Source: UBA2336 sp964404445
Lineage (GTDB): Bacteria; Bacteroidota; Bacteroidia; Cytophagales; Cyclobacteriaceae
DNA length: 64,000 bases
Assembly: GCA_964404445.1 (NCBI GenBank)
Contig: CAYOJW010000004.1
Span: 266,930-330,929, forward strand
Direction: 5' to 3'
Shown piece after piece: positions 17,008 to 25,298 of this stretch (positions are counted from its first letter, which is position 1; every line of letters starts with the position of its first letter). Below the pieces are notes generated by a model. That model was not told the DNA's origin. It did not search any database and saw only the letters and a list, made by a program, of their open reading frames with translations. Made by a program: the position numbers and the translations under genes.

Positions 17008-18126
17008 TTATACTGCTTTGCTTTTCAATTCACTTGTTTGTTCTATTAACCTGTTCTCGTCCGTTACCGGGATAAAAAAGCTGACCGAATAACCCCAGTT
17101 GCTGGAGTGGATGCGCAAACCCGAACCCGGCCCGAATGTGCTGCGCAAACGTTCATCGGTATTACGAACGCCCACACCGCTTGAGTTTCCGTCCATCACT
17201 TTTTTTGCATTAACACCCAGACCATCATCTTTCACTTCAAAAAAAATCATCTGGTTAATGCGCTTTACCGTTACCACAATAGTACCGCCATCGTCTTTAG
17301 GAGCAATGCCATACTTCACGGCATTTTCAACCAACGGCTGTAAAATCATCGGGGGAATAACAATTCCCAAACAGGTGTAATCAACCTGCTTGACAAATTT
17401 AAGCCGTTGCCCGAAACGCACCTGCTGGATGCGAATGTAGTTGTCGATAAAATCAAGTTCGTGTGCCAGCTTTACAGGTTTGTCGCCATGCGAATCAAGC
17501 GCGTACCGGAAAATGTCTGATAATTGTGTGATTACTTTACGCGCTTCTTCCTTGCTTGATCCTACCAACGTATTAATAGAGTTGAGCGTATTGAACAAAA
17601 AATGCGGATTGATTTGCGACTTCAATAACGAAAGTTGCATCTCTCTGTTTTTCAACGCCAGTTCGCCCTTTTCGTATTCGCGTTTTTGCATACGCTCGAA
17701 GTACCGGATGATATAATACACCGCCACGGTTACCACATACTGATCGTGAAAGTGCAATCCTTCCCATTTTAATAATCCCAAAATGTGTTCCTGCCAGTTA
17801 TAAAAATGAACGTACCCTTCTACATAATCTTCTAAGTAATATGAAAACGATCCCATGATCAGAAAGAACACTACCACGCCAATCAGATGCCCGACTACCT
17901 GTACCACTAACCTGAACTGAAACAAAAAGTGTGAGTAGAACAAAATCAAAATCATCAACACGCACAGCGCTTCGTACAGGTAAAGGCCGTTCCAGAAAAC
18001 GTAGCTGGAGGGCAGGTCGAGCTTCCATTTAAGCACCGCCCCTACGGTATAGTTGATCAGATACCACAGGCACAGCAACAGGTAGGCTCGTTTCCAGATA
18101 CGCGGTATTTGATCAAAAATATTCAC
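17008..18126 (-). CDS. Sensor histidine kinase, LytS/YehU family
   Basis: A 372-aa membrane protein with about four N-terminal transmembrane helices (residues 15-140). A short coiled segment leads to a His_kinase domain with phosphoacceptor H175 in QINPHFLFNTLNS, then a HATPase_c domain (PPMILQPLVENAVKYG, N-box, and GVGVRNTDERL). It heads a two-gene operon with the LytTR regulator. Confidence 0.94.
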   Translation of the reverse strand: MNIFDQIPRIWKRAYLLLCLWYLINYTVGAVLKWKLDLPSSYVFWNGLYLYEALCVLMILILFYSHFLFQFRLVVQVVGHLIGVVVFFLIMGSFSYYLEDYVEGYVHFYNWQEHILGLLKWEGLHFHDQYVVTVAVYYIIRYFERMQKREYEKGELALKNREMQLSLLKSQINPHFLFNTLNSINTLVGSSKEEARKVITQLSDIFRYALDSHGDKPVKLAHELDFIDNYIRIQQVRFGQRLKFVKQVDYTCLGIVIPPMILQPLVENAVKYGIAPKDDGGTIVVTVKRINQMIFFEVKDDGLGVNAKKVMDGNSSGVGVRNTDERLRSTFGPGSGLRIHSSNWGYSVSFFIPVTDENRLIEQTSELKSKAV

Positions 18127-18265
18127 GATGCAATATGATCGTTAAAGTTACACAGAAGAATGCAAACACGTTAATTGCTGCTTTCGCACGCTAAAAAACC
18201 TAAAATGCAGATATTCTTACACAGAGTTTGAAAGAAGCGGCTGATTCCACATCTTTCGTACACGC

Positions 18266-19480
18266 ATGAAACTACTGTACGGCATTCTATTTTTTTGGCT
18301 GGCGACCGGTACGCTGCTGGCGCAGGGGGTTACCCTTTCCGGCAAGGTAATGGATGCCGACACCCGGGAAGTGCTCCCGTTTTCTTCTATCTGGATAAAG
18401 GGAAAAACCATTGGCACCATCAGCAATGCGCAAGGCGAGTTTGATTTCCATATCCCCGATGAATTTAAAAACGAAATTCTTGTGGTGAGTATGCTGGCGT
18501 ACAGCAACTACGAAGCCCCGATCAATACATTGCTCCAGGCCGGGGCGATTGAAATACCACTCAGGCGTAATTCAATTTTATTGGATGAAGTGCTTATACG
18601 CGATTCGCTTACCGGGGGCGATATTTTACAAAATGCCCTCAGCCGCATTGAAGAAAATTACCCGATGCAGCCCTTTCTGCTCGATGGTTTTTACCGCGAC
18701 ATTAAAAAAGTTGGCGGAACTTACATATCGTTGTTAGAGGCTGCCGTAGAAATTTACGATGAAAGTTATAAAAGGCCGCGCAATAAGTTTAAACTCCGCG
18801 AGGGTGTACGGTTGCTGGAAGTACGCAACAGCGTGGGGTACGAAAACCGGTTTACTTCATTTTTTGATCAGGATAACCTGTTAGAAGACCTGCTATTGCA
18901 CAACACCATTCGTTACCGGCAAATTGAAGAACGTGACGAAATGTATGCCGTTATGAAACGTGAACGCGATTCGTATTATAACGGCAATGAAATTTTTGTG
19001 ATCAGCTACGAAGGCGATTACTACCTGAAAATGTTTATCGACAAGCACGATTACGCCATCATTCACCTTGAATTTGAAATGAAAGGCTCGGATGATATAT
19101 CCGGGAAAATAAAAAAAATGGCGCGCAGGTTTACCGGCCTCAAAAAAACGATCGACTTTAAACGCATCGATACAAAAATGTACCTCAACTACATCAGCGT
19201 AACCTCGCACATCGATTGGTACGACCCCAAAACCGGTGAAGTAAAGTTTAACACCGAGCTGTTTCAGCAACTCCTCATCAACCAGGTATTCCCCAACACC
19301 GATGAGCGCATCAGCTCGACCGAGCGTATGCACAATTACGGATTGCAGCACCAACGCCTGCCGTACAACAAAGCGTTCTGGAGTAAGTACAATGTGATTA
19401 AAGACACACCGCTCGACCAAAAGATTTTACAAGACCTTGAAAAATCAGGGCCTTTGGATAAACAGTTCGAGAAGAATTAA
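18266..19480 (+). CDS. Carboxypeptidase-regulatory-like domain surface protein
   Basis: A 404-aa exported protein. A signal peptide (1-19, ending LAQG) is followed by a carboxypeptidase-regulatory-like domain (about 22-95). The rest matches the conserved companion region seen in many Bacteroidota proteins (GGDILQNALSRIEENYPMQP, then a beta-rich domain). Function is unknown; it is probably periplasmic or outer-membrane associated. Three hairpin repeats begin within 10 bp of the stop. Confidence 0.82.
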   Translation: MKLLYGILFFWLATGTLLAQGVTLSGKVMDADTREVLPFSSIWIKGKTIGTISNAQGEFDFHIPDEFKNEILVVSMLAYSNYEAPINTLLQAGAIEIPLRRNSILLDEVLIRDSLTGGDILQNALSRIEENYPMQPFLLDGFYRDIKKVGGTYISLLEAAVEIYDESYKRPRNKFKLREGVRLLEVRNSVGYENRFTSFFDQDNLLEDLLLHNTIRYRQIEERDEMYAVMKRERDSYYNGNEIFVISYEGDYYLKMFIDKHDYAIIHLEFEMKGSDDISGKIKKMARRFTGLKKTIDFKRIDTKMYLNYISVTSHIDWYDPKTGEVKFNTELFQQLLINQVFPNTDERISSTERMHNYGLQHQRLPYNKAFWSKYNVIKDTPLDQKILQDLEKSGPLDKQFEKN

Positions 19481-19488
19481 ACGGAGTG

Positions 19489-19559
19489 CGACCCCTCTGG
19501 GGTCGTATGTTTGTAGCATAAATTTTTATGCTACAAACCTCAGGACTCCAGAGGAGTCC
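19489..19559. repeat. Cluster of three short hairpins (REP-like intergenic element)
   Basis: Three perfect inverted repeats follow one another: CGACCCC-tct-GGGGTCG (19489-19505); a 14-bp stem with arms GTTTGTAGCATAAA and TTTATGCTACAAAC (19509-19538); and GGACTCC-aga-GGAGTCC (19543-19559). This compound arrangement looks like the REP/BIME-type elements found between genes in Cytophagales. No transposase or open frame is associated. Confidence 0.75.
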
Positions 19560-19575
19560 AACCCTTGTCGCAACG

Positions 19576-19590
19576 CGGGGTCGCTGCGCA
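19576..19590 (+). repeat. Direct repeat copy 1 flanking the serpin gene
   Basis: The 15-mer CGGGGTCGCTGCGCA at 19576-19590 recurs exactly at 21069-21083. The two copies bracket the serpin gene. Confidence 0.65.
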
Positions 19591-19757
19591 ATACCATTTG
19601 GCTTGTGCGTTTTTTGCCCCGCAAAAAAAATCTATCGAAAGTTTCCATGATAAAGCGAGGTATGCGTAGCAAGCCCTCGACAGAATAAATTAAAAAATTA
19701 AAGATTCTTTTATGGAATTACAGGTTGGGCTACATCATATGCTTAAAATCTATCTCT

Positions 19758-20990
19758 ATGAGGAAATTATTGACCCTCATCATCCTGTTAAGCCTAATAA
19801 ACCCGCTGAGGTGCTATTCCCAATCAACTCTTATTGAAGCTAATAATGAATTTAGTCTGAAAATTTTCAAGGCTATTAAATCAGATTCTTCTAATTTATT
19901 TATCTCACCTTTTAGTCTGCACATGGCATTAGCCGTGGTGAATGAAGGCGCCCGCGAATCAACTCGCGATGAACTTAACCAATTGCTAAGCATACGAACC
20001 GAGGATAACAACGCAGAACATTATCAAAATCTAATAGAAAGAACTATTAACCTGAACGATCCTGACTTTACAGACTGCCAGAAATGGGGGGTTGATCCTC
20101 AAAGCTCAAAAGAATCAAATTTACTTTATGTGGCCAACTCTGCATGGCTAAACAAAAAATACAAGTTGTTAGAATCCTACAAACAAAATATTGATAAGTA
20201 TTACAAAGCTCAGCTTTTTGAATTTAGCGATGAAAATCTTACTGAAACCAATCAAAAAATGAATGAATGGATCAGCGATCAAACACATAAAAAAATTTCT
20301 GACGCTGGAAAGTTAAAACCTGAAACAGTAATGCGTATTGTAAATGCCATTTATTTCAACAGTGTTTGGGAAACACCATTTGATCCTGATAAAACAGAAA
20401 AAAAGACTTTCTTCAAAATCAACAAAGAGAAAGTAAAGTTAGACCTTATGAAGAATCAATCGCATTTTAGGTATTATGAAGACAAGACCATGCAGGCGTT
20501 GTTCCTACCCTATTTATGCGAACAATTTACCATGCTGGTTTTATTACCGCAAGAAAGATATGGGATTAAGAGCATTGAAGATAATTTATCCGTTCAGGTT
20601 CTCAACAACGTTAGAGAGTCGGCTTTCAGGCACGAGGTGATTGTATCATTTCCCAAGTTCAGAGTTGAAACGGAACTTTCGCCAGTCAATACCATCAAGC
20701 GTATGGGGGGTGTCAATATGTTTTCAGATAACGCAGACTTTTCCGGTATTTCGGCAAGACCTGTTAAAATCAGCGACATTATTCATAAAACAACCATTGA
20801 AGTGAGTGAAAAGAACACTGAGGCTGCTGCGGTTTCCATAGTTGAAGTTGTGGTAACAGGCTACGGAGGCGGGAATGCTGCCCCACCTCCGCCACCCAAA
20901 ATTTTCAATGCTAACCACCCCTTTCTGTTCTTTATTCTGGATAACAGAACGAACGCAATACTCTTTATCGGAAGGTATGTTACAGATTAA
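19758..20990 (+). CDS. Serpin (serine-protease inhibitor) with unusual reactive-centre loop
   Basis: A 410-aa serpin. I chose ATG 19758 because it begins a signal peptide (MRKLLTLIILLSLINPLRCY). Serpin signatures include FISPFSLHMALAVVNEGA, IVNAIYFNSVWE, the hinge EVSEKNTEAAA and the C-terminal NHPFLFFILDN and ILFIGRYV. The loop after the hinge reads VEVVVTGYGGG followed by PPPPP, so P1-P1' by the 17-residue rule falls at T-G within VVVTGYG. The segment after P1' is longer than usual. The gene looks AT-richer than its neighbours and lies between repeats, suggesting acquisition. Confidence 0.93.
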   Translation: MRKLLTLIILLSLINPLRCYSQSTLIEANNEFSLKIFKAIKSDSSNLFISPFSLHMALAVVNEGARESTRDELNQLLSIRTEDNNAEHYQNLIERTINLNDPDFTDCQKWGVDPQSSKESNLLYVANSAWLNKKYKLLESYKQNIDKYYKAQLFEFSDENLTETNQKMNEWISDQTHKKISDAGKLKPETVMRIVNAIYFNSVWETPFDPDKTEKKTFFKINKEKVKLDLMKNQSHFRYYEDKTMQALFLPYLCEQFTMLVLLPQERYGIKSIEDNLSVQVLNNVRESAFRHEVIVSFPKFRVETELSPVNTIKRMGGVNMFSDNADFSGISARPVKISDIIHKTTIEVSEKNTEAAAVSIVEVVVTGYGGGNAAPPPPPKIFNANHPFLFFILDNRTNAILFIGRYVTD

Positions 20991-21038
20991 CCCAACATGG
21001 TGCCAGTGGGGGATTTTTGTCTTCGTGGGGACTGCATA

Positions 21039-21083
21039 GCGACCCCACGCTAATAAAGTGTTGCAGCACGGGGTCGCTGCGCA
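21039..21083. repeat. Repeat element downstream of the serpin, including direct repeat copy 2
   Basis: GCGACCCC (21039-21046) pairs with GGGGTCGC (21070-21077), and the 15-mer CGGGGTCGCTGCGCA at 21069-21083 is identical to 19576-19590. The GACCCC/GGGGTC core is also that of the first hairpin at 19489. This sequence belongs to the same repeat family and lies between convergent genes. Confidence 0.65.
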
Positions 21084-21103
21084 GACCCCGCTTGAACTTA
21101 GTC

Positions 21104-22303
21104 CTACTTCAACACCGCCAGCGCTTCCTTAATACGCCTGAGCGCCTCCACGAGGTCTTTTTCGGCAGCGGCATACGAAAGCCGCACGCAGTTCTCATCA
21201 CCAAAGGCATCGCCCGCTACCAACGATACGTGCGCTTTTTCTAACAGGTACAAACAGAGATCATCGCTGTTGCGGATGGTTTTTGTTCCATCGGATTTAC
21301 CGAAGTACGAACTCACATCTGGGAAAAAGTAAAACGCACCCTGCGGATAGTTGGCCTTAACACCCGGTATTTCTTTCAATAAATTATACACAACATCCCT
21401 GCGCTGGCGGTACTCTTTTACCATTGCTTCGGTAGGCTTTAAGTCACCGGTAATGGCCGCCAGTGCGCCACGTTGTGATATAGAACAGTTAGCCGATGTA
21501 ATTTGTCCCTGTACTTTATTGCATCCATCGGCAATCCATTTGGGTGCGGCAATGTAGCCCACGCGCCAGCCCGTCATGGCAAAGCCTTTGGCAAAACCGT
21601 TTACGGTAATGGTACGCTCAAACATACCGGGCAGTGAAGCCATGCTTGTTTGCTCACCGGTATAATTAATATGCTCGTAAATTTCATCGGCAATTACCAA
21701 CAGGTTTTCGTGTTTCAACACCACATTGGCAATGGCCTCCAGTTCGGCACGCGAAAAAACAGAGCCGGTTGGGTTACACGGTGACGAAAAAATAATAGCA
21801 CGGGTTTTAGGCGTGATGGCCGCTTCAACCTGTTGTGCGGTTACTTTAAAATCGTTTTCGAGCGATCCTTTTACGATAACCGGAGTGGCTTCGGCCAAAC
21901 GCACCAGCGCATCGTAACTCACCCAGAAAGGCGAAAACACAATTACCTCATCGCCTTTATTGAGCAACGCCAGCATGGCATTGGCAATCGACTGCTTTGC
22001 CCCGTTCGATACAACAATGTTTTCGGCTTTATACGGAACATTGTTTTGTGTTTGATATTTCGTAGCGATGGCTTCGCGCAAATCCTGATAGCCCGCTACG
22101 GGAGGGTATGCAAAGTATCGGCCATCATCAATCGCCTTTTTTGCGGCATCGCATATATGCTGCGGTGTTTTAAAATCAGGCTCACCCAGGCTCAGGCTGA
22201 TCACATCAATGCCACGGTTTTTAAACTCGCGGGCTTTGGCCGCCATAGCTAATGTGGCAGACTCCTGAATGGCTTCGATACGGGCAGAAAGTGTTTGGTT
22301 CAT
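21104..22303 (-). CDS. Pyridoxal-phosphate aspartate/aromatic aminotransferase (class I)
   Basis: A 399-aa fold-type I aminotransferase. It shows GEPDFKTPQHI, the SNGAKQSI loop, NPTGSVFS, the PLP-lysine segment NGFAKGFAMTGWRVGY, and a C-terminal arginine in ENCVRLSYA. The closest named group is the AspB/thermophile-type aspartate aminotransferases, transferring the amino group of aspartate to 2-oxoglutarate. It is the last gene of the clpS-recR-VapBC run on the minus strand, 5 bp after the toxin. Confidence 0.93.
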   Translation of the reverse strand: MNQTLSARIEAIQESATLAMAAKAREFKNRGIDVISLSLGEPDFKTPQHICDAAKKAIDDGRYFAYPPVAGYQDLREAIATKYQTQNNVPYKAENIVVSNGAKQSIANAMLALLNKGDEVIVFSPFWVSYDALVRLAEATPVIVKGSLENDFKVTAQQVEAAITPKTRAIIFSSPCNPTGSVFSRAELEAIANVVLKHENLLVIADEIYEHINYTGEQTSMASLPGMFERTITVNGFAKGFAMTGWRVGYIAAPKWIADGCNKVQGQITSANCSISQRGALAAITGDLKPTEAMVKEYRQRRDVVYNLLKEIPGVKANYPQGAFYFFPDVSSYFGKSDGTKTIRNSDDLCLYLLEKAHVSLVAGDAFGDENCVRLSYAAAEKDLVEALRRIKEALAVLK

Positions 22304-22308
22304 GGTAT

Positions 22309-22677
22309 TTATTCAAAAATGATAACATTATCGGCATCGGCCGATTTAAAGTCAATATCGGATGTAATTAAAGGGACATCTAAAAATTGCGCTGTGGCTA
22401 ATATTATACTATCAGGCAATTTAAGTTTACTGGCTTTGCGAATACTAATGACACGGGATTTGATCTCTTCATTGACATCAATAACAACACACTCTTTTAT
22501 AAACCTGTTAATGACGGTATGCTGATCTTTCGTAATTCCCCTAAACCCTAACAGTTCGAGTTGGTTAATAAACGACAGGTACAATTTTTTTTTGTACAAC
22601 AGATCGGCCAACACGTGGTCGCCATTTAACAGATACAAGACAATGTTTGTATCCAGCAATACGCTATTCCCACTCAT
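22309..22677 (-). CDS. VapC-like PIN-domain toxin
   Basis: A 122-aa PIN protein: LLDTNIVLYLL holds the first acidic residue (D9), NQLELLGF the second, LKLPDSIILATA the third, and TSDIDF the last. This is the full catalytic set of type II VapC ribonucleases. Its start overlaps the end of the small upstream ORF by 14 bp. The pair sits between recR and an aminotransferase. Confidence 0.88.
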   Translation of the reverse strand: MSGNSVLLDTNIVLYLLNGDHVLADLLYKKKLYLSFINQLELLGFRGITKDQHTVINRFIKECVVIDVNEEIKSRVISIRKASKLKLPDSIILATAQFLDVPLITSDIDFKSADADNVIIFE

Positions 22678-22828
22678 CCCGTAACTGTTTTTGGATAATC
22701 AGCGGGTCTTGCGTAAGCTTAATAATGCCGCAATATTTTCGTGTATCAACACCCTTTGAAGCAACTGCTTTGTTGAACTTCTTAACGATGTTTTTTTTGC
22801 CTGATTTTTTTTGGATTACAGTCGCCAT
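22664..22828 (-). CDS. Putative antitoxin of the VapC-like toxin
   Basis: A 54-aa, Lys-rich protein starting at ATG 22828 (MATVIQKKSGKKN); the frame extends 12 codons further upstream into the intergenic stretch but this start is simpler. The acidic C-terminus (LRDEWE) resembles small VapB-type antitoxins that precede PIN toxins in Bacteroidota. It overlaps the toxin gene by 14 bp. No clear DNA-binding fold is recognisable by eye. Confidence 0.7.
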   Translation of the reverse strand: MATVIQKKSGKKNIVKKFNKAVASKGVDTRKYCGIIKLTQDPLIIQKQLRDEWE

Positions 22829-22856
22829 AACAGGTATAAAATTACCACTTAAAATA

Positions 22857-23465
22857 CTACCCAAACAATGTTCGCCCCAAAATACTTCGGCCTAATGTAA
22901 TTTCATCGGCATACTCCAGGTCGCCTCCTACGGGTACCCCGCGCGCAATCACACTTATTTTTACCGACAGGTCTTTAATACGTTTGTGGATATAAAAAGC
23001 TGTTGTATCGCCTTCTAACGTTGGACTTAACGCGAGAATGAGTTCTTTAATTTCGGTTTGCCCGTGATTTAACCGGTTTACCAACGACTCGATTTTTAAA
23101 TCGGCCGGGCCAATACCATTAATGGGCGAAATAACCCCGCCCAGCACATGATACACTCCGTTATACTGCGATGTGTTTTCAATGGCCATCACATCGTTGG
23201 CATCTTCTACAACACACAATAAACTTTTATCGCGCCTGTGGCTGGTGCAAAGGGTACAGGTATCGGTATCGCTAATGTTATGGCAAACCGTGCAAAAGCG
23301 AATACCTTCGCGCAGCTTGTTCAGCGCATCGGTAAGGGCAACTGTTTTATCCAATTTCTCTTTAATGAGGTGCAATACCAACCGCAAGGCTGTTTTTTTT
23401 CCGATACCCGGAAGTTTTGAAACCTGGGTTACAGCTTCTTCAATAAGTTTGGAAGGATACTCCAA
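22857..23465 (-). CDS. recR: Recombination protein RecR
   Basis: A 202-aa RecFOR-pathway protein. Helix-hairpin-helix KLPGIGKKTALRL is near the N-terminus, a four-cysteine zinc finger CTVCHNISDTDTCTLC sits in the middle, followed by a Toprim domain (LLCVVEDANDVMAIE and YHVLGGVISP). Length is typical. It is 15 bp downstream of clpS and probably in the same transcript. Confidence 0.97.
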   Translation of the reverse strand: MEYPSKLIEEAVTQVSKLPGIGKKTALRLVLHLIKEKLDKTVALTDALNKLREGIRFCTVCHNISDTDTCTLCTSHRRDKSLLCVVEDANDVMAIENTSQYNGVYHVLGGVISPINGIGPADLKIESLVNRLNHGQTEIKELILALSPTLEGDTTAFYIHKRIKDLSVKISVIARGVPVGGDLEYADEITLGRSILGRTLFG

Positions 23466-23480
23466 CGAACTAACATTAAA

Positions 23481-23741
23481 TTATGAAACAATGCGGGCAT
23501 CAATGCCTGCTTCGCAGATGGCGTCACGCATGGGCTTTAAAAACTCAACGTTGCCGTTTTTAACCGTACACTTGCCTTTATAATGAATGAGCATCGTGCA
23601 TTGCTCGGCCTGCTCTTGTGTATGCTTGCAAACTTTCTGTAAGGTGTCGGTTACGTGATCGAATGTGTTTACATCATCATTGAACACCACAAGGTTCATC
23701 AGGTCGGTTCGTTTTTCAGTCTGAGAATCAATACGCATCAC
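23481..23741 (-). CDS. clpS: ClpS, ATP-dependent Clp protease adaptor
   Basis: An 86-aa adaptor that delivers N-degron substrates to ClpAP/ClpCP. The conserved segment NLVVFNDDVNTFDHV, then the helix with TMLIHYKGKC and the C-terminal AGIDARIV, are characteristic. It leads the minus-strand run clpS-recR-antitoxin-toxin-aminotransferase. A promoter with a good -7 box lies just upstream. Confidence 0.95.
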   Translation of the reverse strand: MMRIDSQTEKRTDLMNLVVFNDDVNTFDHVTDTLQKVCKHTQEQAEQCTMLIHYKGKCTVKNGNVEFLKPMRDAICEAGIDARIVS

Positions 23742-23754
23742 ACATTGTTTTATG

Positions 23755-23783
23755 CAAAATTAACGAAAATCGATGTATTTAAA
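23755..23783 (-). promoter_or_regulatory. Candidate clpS promoter
   Basis: On the minus strand TTTA (23783-23780), a 17-bp spacer, then TAATTTTG (23762-23755) fits TTTG-N17-20-TAnnTTTG with one mismatch in the -33 box. The -7 box ends 13 bp upstream of the clpS ATG. A weaker TATACTTG on the plus strand (23785-23792) may serve the divergent symporter gene. Confidence 0.5.
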
Positions 23784-23821
23784 CTATACTTGAACCCTAA
23801 AGGAATTTGATTATCCTGCCT

Positions 23822-25297
23822 ATGACACCGCTTTTGGTCGGCTCTATTTTAGTAGTCTATTTTCTGGCCCTTATCATCATTTCGTATTTCACCTCGCGGG
23901 GTGCCGATACCAATACATTTTTTACGGCCAACCGGCAGTCGCCCTGGTATTTGGTTGCCTTCGGCATGATCGGGTCGTCCCTCTCGGGCGTTACGTTTAT
24001 TTCGGTGCCCGGCAATGTGGGCAAAATCGGGTTTGGATATTTTCAGGTTGTATTGGGGTACTTAGTGGGCTACTGGGTAATTATTGGTGTGCTGTTGCCG
24101 TTGTACTACCGCCTTAACCTTGTTTCGATTTACACCTACCTCGAACAACGTTTCGATAAATACTCGTACAAAACAGGAGCTTTTTTCTTTCTCATTTCAC
24201 GGTCGGTCGGGTCGGCTTTGCGCCTGTACTTAGCGGCAACTGTTTTACATTTGTTTTTATTTGAACCGTGGCAGAAAAGCCACAACATTACTATTCCGTT
24301 TTTTGTAACGGTTGCCATTACCGTTTTTCTGATTTGGGTTTACACATTTCGCGGAGGTGTAAAAACAGTGGTATGGACCGACACGTTTCAAACTTTGTTT
24401 TTGGTTTCGGCTGTTTGCATTGCCGTGTGGCAGATTTCGGATGCGTTAGGGTTTTCGTTTACCGATATGGTTACCGCCATACAGGATAACGGTTACGCTA
24501 AAATCTTTTACGTTGATGACCCCAACTCAACTCTTTTCTTTCCGAAATATTTTCTGGGCGGTATGTTCATCACCATTACCATGACGGGGCTTGACCAGGA
24601 AATCATGCAAAAGAACCTCACCTGTAAAAACTTAGGCGAGGCACAAAAAAATATGTTCTGGTTTAGCCTCACCTTAGTGGTGGTTAACCTGTTGTTTCTG
24701 ATACTGGGCGCACTACTCTATATATACAGCAACCAAAAGGGTATTGCTATTCCCGAAAAACCCGATCAGCTTTTCCCGATGCTGGCGTTAAACGAATTTG
24801 GCTTATTGGTTGGTGTGTTCTTTTTGTTGGGAATCATCGCATCATCGTATGCCAGTGCCGACTCCGCCCTTACGGGATTAACCACATCGTTTTGTATCGA
24901 CTTCCTGAACTTCAAAGACAAAAACGAAACCGTAAGGCGCAGGCAAAAACTTATTGTTCACGTTGGGTTTTCGCTTTTGTTCTTAGTGATTATTTTAATT
25001 TTCAAAGAAATTAACGACAGCTCGGTGATTGATGCCGTGCTAAATGTGGCCGGTTACACATACGGGCCGTTATTAGGGCTGTTCTCGTTCGGACTGATAA
25101 CCAAACGACACGTGAAAGACAACCTTGTGCCGTTAGTCTGCATTATCTCACCCATTATTTCGTACGTGCTCAGCTATAATTCGCCCAACTGGTTTAACGG
25201 TTATAAGATCGGCATTGAAATCGTACTCATCAACGGGTTGCTAACGTTTTTGGGGCTGTGTCTGATTTCATCACAACAAAAAACACAAATCGGATAG
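23822..25297 (+). CDS. Sodium:solute symporter family protein
   Basis: A 491-aa inner-membrane transporter with about 13 hydrophobic helices, of the SSS family (FTANRQSPWYLVAFGMIGSSLSGVTFI; SRSVGSALRLYLAATV). I chose ATG 23822; an in-frame TTG at 23807 would add five residues. The substrate is uncertain: SSS members carry sugars, amino acids, nucleosides or sialic acid. The next gene, a sugar dehydrogenase, begins 2 bp after the stop, hinting at carbohydrate-related metabolism. Confidence 0.9.
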   Translation: MTPLLVGSILVVYFLALIIISYFTSRGADTNTFFTANRQSPWYLVAFGMIGSSLSGVTFISVPGNVGKIGFGYFQVVLGYLVGYWVIIGVLLPLYYRLNLVSIYTYLEQRFDKYSYKTGAFFFLISRSVGSALRLYLAATVLHLFLFEPWQKSHNITIPFFVTVAITVFLIWVYTFRGGVKTVVWTDTFQTLFLVSAVCIAVWQISDALGFSFTDMVTAIQDNGYAKIFYVDDPNSTLFFPKYFLGGMFITITMTGLDQEIMQKNLTCKNLGEAQKNMFWFSLTLVVVNLLFLILGALLYIYSNQKGIAIPEKPDQLFPMLALNEFGLLVGVFFLLGIIASSYASADSALTGLTTSFCIDFLNFKDKNETVRRRQKLIVHVGFSLLFLVIILIFKEINDSSVIDAVLNVAGYTYGPLLGLFSFGLITKRHVKDNLVPLVCIISPIISYVLSYNSPNWFNGYKIGIEIVLINGLLTFLGLCLISSQQKTQIG

Positions 25298-25298
25298 T

